DNA of 64,000 nucleotides from UBA11612 sp964475755 (lineage in GTDB: Bacteria > Pseudomonadota > Alphaproteobacteria > Rhodospirillales > Rhodospirillaceae): NCBI GenBank assembly GCA_964475755.1, contig CAYYXR010000006.1:1-64000 (forward strand). Reading direction: 5' to 3'. The position numbers were made by a program, and so were the translations under genes. The notes beneath the pieces are model-generated. The model was not told where the DNA came from and searched no databases. It saw nothing but the letters and a program-made list of their open reading frames with translations. How positions within the stretch are numbered: the stretch's first letter is position 1; each line of letters begins with the position of its first letter. Shown in pieces: positions 18,466-27,080 of the stretch.

Positions 18466-19521
18466 TCATTTAGATGTGCGCTCGTGAACGTGATCAACAA
18501 GCTGGGCCACGGCATCGGGGTCCGTTTCGGGCCAAATACCGTGACCGAGATTGAATATATGACCTGGTTGCTCCCCGGCATCGGCAAGGACATCGTCGAT
18601 GCGCCGACACAACGTGTCTTTTGGCGCGAAGAGAACTGCGGGATCGAGATTTCCCTGCACGGCCTTATTGCCGCCGAGCGTTTGCCGCGCCTCGGCGATG
18701 GAGACGCGCCAATCCAGGCCGACAACGTCAACATTGAGATCTTTGATCACGCGCAGGTTTTCGCCGCCTTGGTTGGCGAAGTAGATCAGGGGAATATCCA
18801 AATCACCTAGACCTTCGACAATACGGCGGACCGGGGGCATAGCATGCTGCTGGTAATCGTAAGGTCCGAGCAAGCCGCCCCAAGATTCGAACAGCATAAG
18901 AGCCTGCGCGCCCGCTTCGGCCTGTGCGCGCAAATAAACGATCATGGCGTCCGCCAGACGATCCAAGAGCGATGCCGCGGCAACCGGTTCGGCATGCAGG
19001 AAAGACCGCGGTTCCGCGAATTCCTTAGACGGCTTTCCGGAGACCAAATAGCAAAACAAGGTGAAAGGCGAACCGGCGAAACCAATCAACGGTACATTGG
19101 CCGGCAGGCCTTCTCGCACCATGCGGATGGACTCCATCACAAAGGGCACGTCCTGTTCGGGAACCAGCCGGCGCAGCGCATCCACCTGCTTTTGCGAGCG
19201 GATGGGTTCGGCCACGACCGGGCCGGGACTGAACTCAATGTCCACTCCCATGCCCTGCAGCGGGGTCATGATGTCACTGAATATAATGGATGCGTCGAAT
19301 GCAAAACGGCGCAGCGGCTGCAGCGTGACTTCCGCCGCCAACTCGGGCGTGCGCGTCAGAGTCACGAAATCCGCTTTTTCGCGGACTTTCCGGTACTCCG
19401 GCAAATAACGGCCGGCCTGACGCATGATCCATACCGGCGTGTGCGGCACGGGCTGGCGACGGCATGCCGCCAGGAATGGGGGCAGATCCGCCGCCTGAGA
19501 TTTCGTTTGAGCTTCAGCCAT
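18466..19521 (-). CDS. hemE: Uroporphyrinogen decarboxylase
   Basis: Converts uroporphyrinogen III to coproporphyrinogen III. The 351-residue product carries the signature PVWIMRQAGRYLPEYR near residue 30 (with the catalytic Arg residues), the Asp-containing FSDIMTPLQGMG, and GLDWRVSI. It starts 12 bp after hemC. hemD (uroporphyrinogen III synthase), often next to hemC, is not between them. Confidence 0.97.
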   Translation of the reverse strand: MAEAQTKSQAADLPPFLAACRRQPVPHTPVWIMRQAGRYLPEYRKVREKADFVTLTRTPELAAEVTLQPLRRFAFDASIIFSDIMTPLQGMGVDIEFSPGPVVAEPIRSQKQVDALRRLVPEQDVPFVMESIRMVREGLPANVPLIGFAGSPFTLFCYLVSGKPSKEFAEPRSFLHAEPVAAASLLDRLADAMIVYLRAQAEAGAQALMLFESWGGLLGPYDYQQHAMPPVRRIVEGLGDLDIPLIYFANQGGENLRVIKDLNVDVVGLDWRVSIAEARQTLGGNKAVQGNLDPAVLFAPKDTLCRRIDDVLADAGEQPGHIFNLGHGIWPETDPDAVAQLVDHVHERTSK

Positions 19522-19533
19522 GCGTTTTCCTTG

Positions 19534-20484
19534 TCACAAATTATTCCGGGCCGCCGCCTTGCGGCGCTCATCGGCTTCCCTAAGGGCCTGGCCCGCTCCT
19601 TTTTCAAGCAATTCGTCGGCGAGCCGCACGCCGATATCCGTGGCGTGCTCCAGCGACGCCGATGCGCGCGCGGATACAAAATTCGAGCCATCAAGCGTAC
19701 ACACGGCCGCATACATACTGATGTTATCTTCGCCGATGGTGGCGAGCGTTCCAACGGGCGCCTGGCACCCACCTTCGAGATGGCACAACAAGGCCCGTTC
19801 GGCGTCTACGGCAAGGCGGGTAGGCATGTGCTCCAATGGACGCACCCACGTCAATGCCGCTTCGTCATCAGCGCGCACACAAATCGCAACAGCACCTTGC
19901 GCAGCCGCCGGCGGAAAAATATCCATGGGCAGGCGCGCGGAAATTCGTTCGCCCAGACCAAGGCGCTTCAGGCCCGCAGTCGCAAGAATGATGGCGTCAT
20001 ATTCGCCGTCATCCAATTTGCGCAGACGTGTGGGCACATTGCCGCGCAACTCGGCGTGGGTAATGTCGGGGCGGGCGCTGGCCATGAAGGCGCGCCGGCG
20101 CAAACTGCTGGTGCCAAGCCGGGCATTTTTCTCCAGACCGAAAAGATCGGCGCCGCTGCGCGTGATGATCGCATCATGGGGGTCTTCACGCTCCAGAACC
20201 GCTGCGAGAAAAATGCCGTCCGCAACCTTTGTGGCGAGGTCCTTGAGACTGTGAACTGCGATGTCGATTTCGTCGTTCTTCAGAGCATTGTCGAGTTCAA
20301 CGGTGAAAAACCCGCGCCCTTCGGTTTGCCACAAAGGAACCCTCTGATTGATATCACCACTTGACTTGATTTGGATGATTTCCAACGGCGGCGCGTCCGG
20401 AAGGGCGGCGATTTTTGCAAACACATCCTTGGCCTGCCACATGGCAAGGTCGGAGCCGCGTGTTCCAATGCGAAGAGCTTTCAT
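19534..20484 (-). CDS. hemC: Hydroxymethylbilane synthase (porphobilinogen deaminase)
   Basis: Polymerises four porphobilinogens to hydroxymethylbilane. The 316-residue product begins with IGTRGSDLAMWQ and carries the dipyrromethane-cofactor Cys in LEGGCQAPVG (about residue 240); the Arg-rich segment GTSSLRRRAF is intact. ATG at 20484 is chosen over GTG at 20487 because it overlaps the response regulator stop by one base (TGATG), the same coupling used between the kinase and regulator genes. Confidence 0.97.
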   Translation of the reverse strand: MKALRIGTRGSDLAMWQAKDVFAKIAALPDAPPLEIIQIKSSGDINQRVPLWQTEGRGFFTVELDNALKNDEIDIAVHSLKDLATKVADGIFLAAVLEREDPHDAIITRSGADLFGLEKNARLGTSSLRRRAFMASARPDITHAELRGNVPTRLRKLDDGEYDAIILATAGLKRLGLGERISARLPMDIFPPAAAQGAVAICVRADDEAALTWVRPLEHMPTRLAVDAERALLCHLEGGCQAPVGTLATIGEDNISMYAAVCTLDGSNFVSARASASLEHATDIGVRLADELLEKGAGQALREADERRKAAARNNL

Positions 20485-21233
20485 CACAACTGCTCCTCGC
20501 CCTCGGGAACAAAGCGGTAGCCCACGCCGCGCACCGTCAGGAAATGCCTCGGCTCATGAGGCTCGCGCTCAAAAAGCTTACGCAGGCGCAAAATGAAGTT
20601 GTCGACCGTTCGGGTGGACGGAAAGACCTCGTATCCCCAGACCTTCTCCAATAAATCGTCGCGCGCGATCACTTCGCCAGGCTGTTCGGAGAGAACCTTA
20701 AGGATCATAGCTTCCTTTTCGGTGAGATCGTGCCATGAGCCGTCCCAAGACTGGGCGCGGAATGTGTTGAAGTTCACCTCATTGTCGGCGAAGCGCAGCA
20801 TGGCGCCTGCTGCAGGCTTTGCAACGGATGTCTTGTACCATTGCCAACGCCGCAGTATCGCGCGTACACGCAACAGGAATTCGTCCAGATGAAACGGTTT
20901 GGTGAGATAGTCGTCCCCACCCGCTTCCAATCCGCGCACGCGGTCGCTGGGGTCGCCGCGGGCGGTCAAAAAAAGCACCGGTGTATTCTTGCCTTTTTCC
21001 CGCAATTCCCTGCACAGCGTAAATCCGTCCATGTGCGGCAGCATCACGTCGAGCACCAAAAGGTCGTAGTCCTCAGCCACGGCCTTTTCGAGCCCCGAGC
21101 GGCCGTCGTAAGCCGTGTCGGTGTCATATCCCTCGGCGCGCATGTTCTCGGCCATGCCTTCAGCCAGATGGAGATCATCCTCTACCACCAATATGCGGCT
21201 CGCCGGCGCGCTTGACGTCGTAGCTTCACTCAT
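20484..21233 (-). CDS. OmpR-family response regulator embedded in the hem operon
   Basis: A 249-residue response regulator. The receiver domain has the acidic pair at residues 19-20, the phosphoacceptor Asp62 in LLVLDVMLPHMDG and the switch Thr/Lys region FLTARG and YLTKPF. The C-terminal winged helix (about 150-245) contains LTEKEAMILKVLSEQPGEVIARDDLLEKVWG, typical of OmpR/PhoB regulators. The ATG at 21233 shares one base with the kinase stop. Its position between hemL and hemC, coupled on both sides, implies co-expression with heme synthesis; the DNA targets are unknown. Confidence 0.92.
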   Translation of the reverse strand: MSEATTSSAPASRILVVEDDLHLAEGMAENMRAEGYDTDTAYDGRSGLEKAVAEDYDLLVLDVMLPHMDGFTLCRELREKGKNTPVLFLTARGDPSDRVRGLEAGGDDYLTKPFHLDEFLLRVRAILRRWQWYKTSVAKPAAGAMLRFADNEVNFNTFRAQSWDGSWHDLTEKEAMILKVLSEQPGEVIARDDLLEKVWGYEVFPSTRTVDNFILRLRKLFEREPHEPRHFLTVRGVGYRFVPEGEEQL

Positions 21234-22333
21234 CAGGCGGCCTGTCCTTGTGTAGCGTGCCACGTCACCGTGAAGGCCGCGCCTTTTCCGGGCCCATCAC
21301 TATGGGCGCGCACTTTACCGTGCTCGAAATGCATGAAGCGCGTAACGATATAAAGACCAAGGCCCGTGCCGGCCGCATCCCGCCCACCATGGGATTCGAC
21401 TTTGAAGAATTTCTCGAACAGTCGCCCGCTTTGTTCCAGTTCGAACCCAATGCCGGTATCACGCACCTCCAATTCGATCTCCTCGCCCATCTGGCGCGCG
21501 GAGATGGTCGCAGTGCCACCTTTATTGGGCGCCATGGCCGCCATGGCATTTTCAATGAGGTTGCGCAGGACTGTGTCCACCGCCATTGGATCGGCATGTA
21601 CCTCAATGTTCGGAGGAATGTTCGATTTGAGCTCGATGTTTTCGCGCCTAGCGGGATCTTCAAGATTACTCAGAACATGGCGCACTGCTTCACAGAGATT
21701 GACGCGTTCACGATTGAGCTGAACCCGGCCCCGATCCAACCGCGCACTATCGAGAATCTTAGACACCATATTTTCCATACGCCGCAGATCATCAAGCATG
21801 CGGCGTGTAAGCTGCTGAAAACGCTCAGGCGAAAATTCGCGCATCAACATCGTTTCCAATGATAGCTGCAAACTCGCCAGCGGCGTTTTGAATTGATGCG
21901 AAACCATCGCCAGAAAATTGTCCTGACGTTTGCGGATATTCGCCTCGTTGCTCAATCCGCGCCACAGCACAGCAATGCAGGATGCAAGGACGAAGAGAAA
22001 AAAGCCGCTTTCCCAGGCGTACTGATTGACGTGGCCGCCCTGCTCGTCTTCCAACTCTTCGATCGTACCCGGTGCCAAGGCAATTTGGCCGTTAGCGGTT
22101 TGGGCATGGGGAAACAGATCCGTCACCTCGTCTACGCTAGCACCGAGATCCAATAGTTTTTGTGCGGCTGCCATTTCGTAGGAATATAGGGCTTTGATCT
22201 GCGCCGTTGTTTGCTCTGCATAGCTTTGCTGGTCGACGAACCACCAGACGACCTGCGCGACGGAAAAAATCTGCAGTGCGATAATTGTCATGTGCAGAAA
22301 TCGGGTTGAGTCGATGCGGAGTGCGGTGAGCAT
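21233..22333 (-). CDS. Sensor histidine kinase embedded in the hem operon
   Basis: A 366-residue membrane kinase. Transmembrane segment 1 is about residues 12-33, a small periplasmic sensor of about 75 residues follows (34-108, rich in Gln, Ala and Glu), and transmembrane segment 2 is about 110-125. The H-box FLAMVSHQFKTPLASL places the phosphorylated His at 146; N box ENAMAA, G1 DTGIGFE and G2 GTGLGLYI are all present, so the kinase should be active. Start ATG 22333 (or 22351) lies just after the hemL stop. The sensor segment matches no domain I recognise. Confidence 0.9.
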   Translation of the reverse strand: MLTALRIDSTRFLHMTIIALQIFSVAQVVWWFVDQQSYAEQTTAQIKALYSYEMAAAQKLLDLGASVDEVTDLFPHAQTANGQIALAPGTIEELEDEQGGHVNQYAWESGFFLFVLASCIAVLWRGLSNEANIRKRQDNFLAMVSHQFKTPLASLQLSLETMLMREFSPERFQQLTRRMLDDLRRMENMVSKILDSARLDRGRVQLNRERVNLCEAVRHVLSNLEDPARRENIELKSNIPPNIEVHADPMAVDTVLRNLIENAMAAMAPNKGGTATISARQMGEEIELEVRDTGIGFELEQSGRLFEKFFKVESHGGRDAAGTGLGLYIVTRFMHFEHGKVRAHSDGPGKGAAFTVTWHATQGQAA

Positions 22334-22356
22334 TGTGCGGCATCCAGCCATTAGGG

Positions 22357-23649
22357 TTATTTGGAAGCGGACGAAAGCGCGGCGCGCACGGCTTGAGCCA
22401 ATTGCGAAACATGGTCCGCCGTATGTGCCAGGGACAGGAACATAACCTCGTAAGCAGACGGGGGAACGCAAATTCCGTCATCCAAGAGCGCATGAAAGAA
22501 TGGTTTGAAAACATTCCCGGCGTTGCTATCGATCGCTTCAGCCGCGCGCGGTGCCGCGCCGGCTTGAAACGACAGCCAGAATATCGATCCGACCCGAACC
22601 AGGGCGCCCGGAACGTCAGCGTCTTTAATGGCATCGCCTAGCTCAGAATCAAGGTGCGTGCCAAGCTCTTCCAGCTGCGCCCATGCATCTTCACGTTCGA
22701 GAACTGTCAGCGCTGCGATTCCGGCCGCCATGGCGATCGGGTTTCCCGAAAGCGTGCCGGCTTGGTACACGGGACCTTCCGGCGCCATGTGCGACATAAG
22801 TTTACGGGTTCCGCCAAAAGCACCCACGGGCAATCCGCCGCCGATGATTTTGCCGAAGGTGGCAAGATCGGGCGTGATGCCATAGTGCGCCGCTGCACCG
22901 CCCTTGCCGACGCGAAAGCCTGATATGACTTCGTCAAAAATGAGAAGCGCACCTGAGTCCTCGGTAAGCTTTCGCAGCGTTTGCAGAAATTCCTTTCTCT
23001 GCAGGAGAAAGCCATTATTGGCGGGCATGGGTTCGATAATGACCGCGGCAATCTGATCGCCCCGGGCGGCGAAGAGTTCCTTGACCTTTTCCTCATCGTC
23101 CAACGGCAGCACACGTGTGAGGGCGGCAAAGTCCTTCGGCACACCCGCCGAAGATGGTTGACCGGCCGTTACGAGACCCGATCCCGCGGCAACCAGCAAA
23201 TGATCCGCGTGGCCGTGATAGCAGCCGGAAAATTTGACGACGAGGTCCCGCCCAGTAGCGCCGCGCGCTAGGCGGATCGCGCTCATGGTGGCTTCTGTGC
23301 CCGAAGAGACAAAGCGCACCTGTTCGAGGCCGGGGTACGAGCTTACGACGCGCTCAGCCAGATCGATTTCCGCTTTGCACGGCGTGCCGTAGGTGGTTCC
23401 GCGTGCCGCAGCCTGCTGAATCGCCTCGACAACTTCGGGGTGGGCGTGACCGAGAATCAGCGGGCCCCACGACCCCATGAAATCGAGGTGCTGTTTGCCT
23501 TCTTCATCGAATACATATGCCCCTTCTGCCCGCGCGATGAACTTCGGCGTTCCGCCGACCGCTTTAAAGGCACGCACGGGCGAATCAACACCGCCGGGGA
23601 TAACTTTGGTTGCGCGTTCGAATAACGCAGCGTTGGTCGTTCCACTCAC
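22357..23649 (-). CDS. hemL: Glutamate-1-semialdehyde 2,1-aminomutase
   Basis: PLP enzyme that converts glutamate-1-semialdehyde to 5-aminolevulinate, second step of the C5 route. The 430-residue product shows GGVDSPVRAFKAVGG near the N-terminus, FVSSGTEATMSAIRLARG, the PLP-binding IFDEVISGFRVG and the Schiff-base Lys in ATFGKIIGGGLPVGAFGG (about residue 270). The start is GTG at 23649, overlapping the hemA stop by four bases (GTGA); the much longer open frame upstream runs inside hemA and is not real. Confidence 0.96.
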   Translation of the reverse strand: MSGTTNAALFERATKVIPGGVDSPVRAFKAVGGTPKFIARAEGAYVFDEEGKQHLDFMGSWGPLILGHAHPEVVEAIQQAAARGTTYGTPCKAEIDLAERVVSSYPGLEQVRFVSSGTEATMSAIRLARGATGRDLVVKFSGCYHGHADHLLVAAGSGLVTAGQPSSAGVPKDFAALTRVLPLDDEEKVKELFAARGDQIAAVIIEPMPANNGFLLQRKEFLQTLRKLTEDSGALLIFDEVISGFRVGKGGAAAHYGITPDLATFGKIIGGGLPVGAFGGTRKLMSHMAPEGPVYQAGTLSGNPIAMAAGIAALTVLEREDAWAQLEELGTHLDSELGDAIKDADVPGALVRVGSIFWLSFQAGAAPRAAEAIDSNAGNVFKPFFHALLDDGICVPPSAYEVMFLSLAHTADHVSQLAQAVRAALSSASK

Positions 23650-24956
23650 TCTTTCACTCCTCCGGTATCGGTCTCGCTCGTTATACGCTCGTCTATGTCC
23701 GCAGATAGCGCTTCTTCGATGCCGCTCATGTAGGCCTGCACGGCATTGGGTCCGGCCTCCGCCGCCAAGGCCCGCAGCCCTTTCAACGGCGCATGCGCCA
23801 TTCTGCGTGCGAAACCTTCGGCCCAAACTTTAAGCGCGTCGTCGCCATTCAAGGACTCTCGCGTGGCCCTCGGCAAACGCCGCAAGCTTTCAACCGCCGC
23901 TTCTTGGTAACGGGTCGTTAGACGCTGGATCATCGGCGCGGCTTCGCGGATGGCATACTCCGTGCGCAGTCGCTCCAAGTGCTCATCAACAACAATGCGT
24001 GCGTTCGCCAACTCAGCCAACTTGGAGGCGCGTCCCTCCGTTGCATCGGCAATAATCGAGTCCATACCCATGCGCTGGAGGCCGTCGACTTCAGCGTCGG
24101 ACGGATCGACATTCGGCGGCACGCCTAGGTCTATGATAAGCGTTCCGCCGGAGGGAGCGCCTTTCGCCATCACGGCGAGTTCATTCTTGGATAAGACTGG
24201 ATCGTTGCTTCCAACTGCTGTTATAATCACATTGAAACCGCCAGGCGCTTTTTTGAAATCTTCCAGTGACTGTGCACTGCCTGCAATTTCAGCGGCAAAT
24301 TCTTGCGCCGTTTCCATCGTGCGGTTGACCACGTGAATTTTAAGGCCGCTTTCTTTCAGCGAAAGTGCACAACGACGCGTCATGGGCGATACGCCAACGA
24401 TCGCGATCTTTTCTGCCGTATCTTTTACGTGCTCTAGCGCATGATTGACGACAATACTGGCGAGTGAAGCCATATTGGCGGGGCGCGCGGCGGCGCGATG
24501 CACATCCTGTGCGGATCTCAAGGCTTCACCGAACAAATAGTCCAGTTGCGGGCCGCACGTTCCGGCGGCCTTTGCCGAGCTCCAAGCATTGCGCACCTGC
24601 GCATAAATCTCACGCTCTCCCGGTTGCGCCGAATCAAGGCCGGCCGCAACCAAGAACAAGTGCTCGGCCGCGCCCTCACCGTTCCAGGCCCTGAAGACGC
24701 GATTCACATCGTTGTCAGACGTATGCAAAAGATGGCCGATTTTTTGCCGGCAATTCTGAACGGAGAGCGAATCATCACCCGCGAGAACAAACTCCACACG
24801 ATTGCATGTTCCCAGATACGCAATTTCCTTTGCGCCCGTTTCCCTGACGAACTCAGGTAAACGGTCGGAAAGCTGCTCTTTGGGCAGTGTAAGGGCGCCG
24901 AGGCGCTCCACGCCCGCGGTTCGATAAGAGGCCCCAACTAGTGCGAATCGGTTCAT
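23646..24956 (-). CDS. hemA: Glutamyl-tRNA reductase
   Basis: Reduces glutamyl-tRNA(Glu) to glutamate-1-semialdehyde with NADPH, the committed step of the C5 heme route. The 436-residue product has the catalytic Cys51 in LGTCNRVEF, the NADPH-binding region KIAIVGVSPMTRRCALSL (glycine motif degenerate) and the C-terminal dimerisation helix, so all three domains are there. This is not the unrelated ALA synthase that most alphaproteobacteria call HemA. It heads the minus-strand operon and diverges from hemH. Confidence 0.96.
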   Translation of the reverse strand: MNRFALVGASYRTAGVERLGALTLPKEQLSDRLPEFVRETGAKEIAYLGTCNRVEFVLAGDDSLSVQNCRQKIGHLLHTSDNDVNRVFRAWNGEGAAEHLFLVAAGLDSAQPGEREIYAQVRNAWSSAKAAGTCGPQLDYLFGEALRSAQDVHRAAARPANMASLASIVVNHALEHVKDTAEKIAIVGVSPMTRRCALSLKESGLKIHVVNRTMETAQEFAAEIAGSAQSLEDFKKAPGGFNVIITAVGSNDPVLSKNELAVMAKGAPSGGTLIIDLGVPPNVDPSDAEVDGLQRMGMDSIIADATEGRASKLAELANARIVVDEHLERLRTEYAIREAAPMIQRLTTRYQEAAVESLRRLPRATRESLNGDDALKVWAEGFARRMAHAPLKGLRALAAEAGPNAVQAYMSGIEEALSADIDERITSETDTGGVKE

Positions 24957-24969
24957 AGTGCATCACTAT
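24955..24969. promoter_or_regulatory. Perfect inverted repeat over the hemA start
   Basis: ATAGTG-CAT-CACTAT, six-base arms around a three-base centre, touching the hemA start codon in the hemA/hemH divergent gap. It could be an operator or an mRNA structure at the start; it could also be chance. Confidence 0.3.
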
Positions 24970-25078
24970 CACCGGCGCATGGTCGTTATGTCACAGCCGT
25001 GTCAAAGGGCGTGGAATTTCGGCCTTGGGGCGCCGACGGGGCTATGGCATATCAGGCAGAAATCTGGCGGGAATCGGC

Positions 25079-26122
25079 ATGAGCGAACAAAACAACCGTA
25101 CGGCGGTCGTAATTTTCAACCTGGGCGGCCCGGACGGACCTGACGCGGTCCGGCCGTTTTTATTCAACTTGTTTAACGACCCCTACATCATCACCCAGCC
25201 CGCACCGGTCCGCTGGCTGATTGCGACGATGATCTCGACTTTACGCGCGAAAAAATCCCGTGGGATTTATGACCGGATCGGCGGCAAATCCGTTTTGTTG
25301 CCCGAGACCCAAGCGCAGGCCGATGCCCTTCAGAAGCTCTTGGACAACCGGCCGGGAAATCACCGTGTCTTCATCTTTATGCGGTATTGGCACCCCATGG
25401 CCCGAGAGGTCATGGCAGATATCAAATCCTTTAAGCCGGACCGGATTGTCGTGCTGCCGCTATACCCGCAGTTCTCGACCACGACCACGCAAACTTCGAT
25501 CGAAGCACTGCAAAAAGAAGCCAAGCGCCAAGGCGTGAAAACGCCCATGGACATTCTGTGCTGCTACCCGACGATTGAAGGATTTGTAGCGCCCGTTGCT
25601 TCTAAAATTCGCGAGGCTTATGAGACTGCTAGCCGGCACGGAACACCGCGCGTTTTATTTTCCGCACATGGATTGCCGCAAAAAATTGTCGATGCCGGCG
25701 ACCCGTATCAGTGGCAGGTGGAACAATCCACCGACGCCGTCGTGAAATGGCTCGATATACCCGAGCTGGATTATGCGATTTGCTATCAAAGCCGCGTCGG
25801 CCCAGTGCAGTGGTTGCAGCCATCCATCGAAGACGAAATTAAACGTGCAGGCAAAGATAAAGTCCCTCTCATCGTCACGCCGATCGCTTTTGTTTCAGAA
25901 CACGTCGAAACACTGGTGGAACTGGATGAGGACATGAAAATCATTGCCGACGAAGCGGGCGTGCCCCACTACAGCCGAGTGAGTGCCGTTCGCGCCGATT
26001 CGTCATATATTGCAGCGCTGGCCAACACCGTCGATTTCCTGAAAGACAAGACTACGCCATGTTCCGCTTCAGGTGTGCGCATTTGTCCTGCCAAGCATAC
26101 AGCTTGCCCTCACCACAATTGA
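25079..26122 (+). CDS. hemH: Ferrochelatase
   Basis: Inserts Fe(II) into protoporphyrin IX, the last step of heme synthesis. The 347-residue product has the catalytic His in VLFSAHGLPQ (about 195), the N-terminal FNLGGPDGPDAVRPFL and the acidic EHVETLVELD segment. The C-terminus carries three Cys in CSASGVRICPAKHTACPHH; several alphaproteobacterial ferrochelatases hold a [2Fe-2S] cluster through C-terminal cysteines, so one is possible here. ATG 25079 is preferred over an upstream in-frame start because homology begins shortly after it. It diverges from hemA across a gap of about 120 bp. Confidence 0.95.
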   Translation: MSEQNNRTAVVIFNLGGPDGPDAVRPFLFNLFNDPYIITQPAPVRWLIATMISTLRAKKSRGIYDRIGGKSVLLPETQAQADALQKLLDNRPGNHRVFIFMRYWHPMAREVMADIKSFKPDRIVVLPLYPQFSTTTTQTSIEALQKEAKRQGVKTPMDILCCYPTIEGFVAPVASKIREAYETASRHGTPRVLFSAHGLPQKIVDAGDPYQWQVEQSTDAVVKWLDIPELDYAICYQSRVGPVQWLQPSIEDEIKRAGKDKVPLIVTPIAFVSEHVETLVELDEDMKIIADEAGVPHYSRVSAVRADSSYIAALANTVDFLKDKTTPCSASGVRICPAKHTACPHHN

Positions 26123-26205
26123 GTTGCGTACGCGCGGCTTAAGTGAGCCGTTCAAATCGTTCGCTGCAAAGGGTAAACTATCGCTCGTGGGCGATGGGGA
26201 GCCTC

Positions 26206-26685
26206 ATGGAATTAGATCGCAGATCAATATTGACCGCATCTATGGCCGCCGCATTGGTGGGGCGCTTCCATCCGGCCATAGCGAACGACACATTCTATAC
26301 AGCTGACAAAGCCGCCATTCAGTCGATACGCGTCTACTCTGACACCGATGGTGTTTCACGTATTGAAGATTTGGGGTTGCCCGTCACAGAGCCGCCGGGC
26401 GGTAACGGTGGCGCGGTCTTCCAAAAAAATGCGCGTCGCGCCGTCGTATTTTCAGGTCCAGCGAACGCTCTTGTGCCGGCGCGCAATACACCACATGGAA
26501 CAGTCGAGTTTCTATACGTGATGAAAGGGGAAACAACTTTCATTTGCGGGTCCGCCAAGCGTACCTGCTCGACGGGCACTGTTTTGATTTTTGAAGATAC
26601 AGATGGAATGGGACACGAAGAACGTGTCGGCCCGGATGGCTATCTCGCCGTCAAAGTCAGCATCCCCTTGGAGGCCTGGACATGA
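26206..26685 (+). CDS. Exported small cupin-like protein
   Basis: A 159-residue protein not assigned to a known function. The N-terminus LDRRSILTASMAAALVG looks like a twin-arginine signal ending near residue 25. The rest is consistent with a single cupin barrel: HGTVEFLYVMKGETTFICG resembles cupin motif 1 and GTVLIFEDTDGMGH motif 2, giving His and Glu ligand candidates. A GGGGAG ribosome binding site precedes ATG 26206. It overlaps the next gene by four bases (ATGA), and both proteins end in a G-x-GH-x2-R-x-GPDG pattern, so they are diverged tandem duplicates. Confidence 0.65.
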   Translation: MELDRRSILTASMAAALVGRFHPAIANDTFYTADKAAIQSIRVYSDTDGVSRIEDLGLPVTEPPGGNGGAVFQKNARRAVVFSGPANALVPARNTPHGTVEFLYVMKGETTFICGSAKRTCSTGTVLIFEDTDGMGHEERVGPDGYLAVKVSIPLEAWT

Positions 26686-27065
26686 CGAGCTCAGAATCAC
26701 TCACAGCGCAGCACATATACGTCGGACAAGACGGCCATAGTCATCTGGAACGAATTGAGTTGAACACAGACAGCAGCGATCTGGTTCCGCCAGGATTTAC
26801 GACTCATCTAGAAAGTGATGCTTTAGCCCTTTGGGTTATGCGCTGGCCGCCAAATTGGTTTGTGGACGCCCACCCTTCACCCAAGAACGAAAGGGAGCTG
26901 GTCATTGGGGTCGGTGGTTATACGGCAGGAGAATTTCACAGCGGCAAAACGTACCGTACGGATAAAGGCGACATAATGATCGTCAATGACCCGACTGGCA
27001 CGGGGCACACGTCACGTGCCGGGCCGGATGGCGCAACCGTATTGTTTATTCGATTGCCTGCCTAA
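26682..27065 (+). CDS. Cytoplasmic small cupin-like protein, partner of the upstream gene
   Basis: A 127-residue protein without a signal sequence. The cupin-like core runs from WFVDAHPSPKNERELVIGVGG to KGDIMIVNDPTGTGH, with ERELVIGVGG aligned to the upstream protein's VEFLYVMKGE. Start ATG 26682 overlaps the upstream stop. One copy exported and one cytosolic suggests action on the same ligand in two compartments, or a heteromeric pair if the first signal is not cleaved. Function unknown. It converges on the halohydrin dehalogenase-like gene with a 15 bp gap. Confidence 0.65.
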   Translation: MTSSESLTAQHIYVGQDGHSHLERIELNTDSSDLVPPGFTTHLESDALALWVMRWPPNWFVDAHPSPKNERELVIGVGGYTAGEFHSGKTYRTDKGDIMIVNDPTGTGHTSRAGPDGATVLFIRLPA

Positions 27066-27080
27066 ACTTTCTGGCGCGAC

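Noticed and set aside
18844..20364. Long plus-strand open frame of about 500 codons opposite hemE and hemC
   Set aside because: It is antisense to two conserved enzymes with intact motifs, and its translation is Arg/Gly-rich with no recognisable domain.
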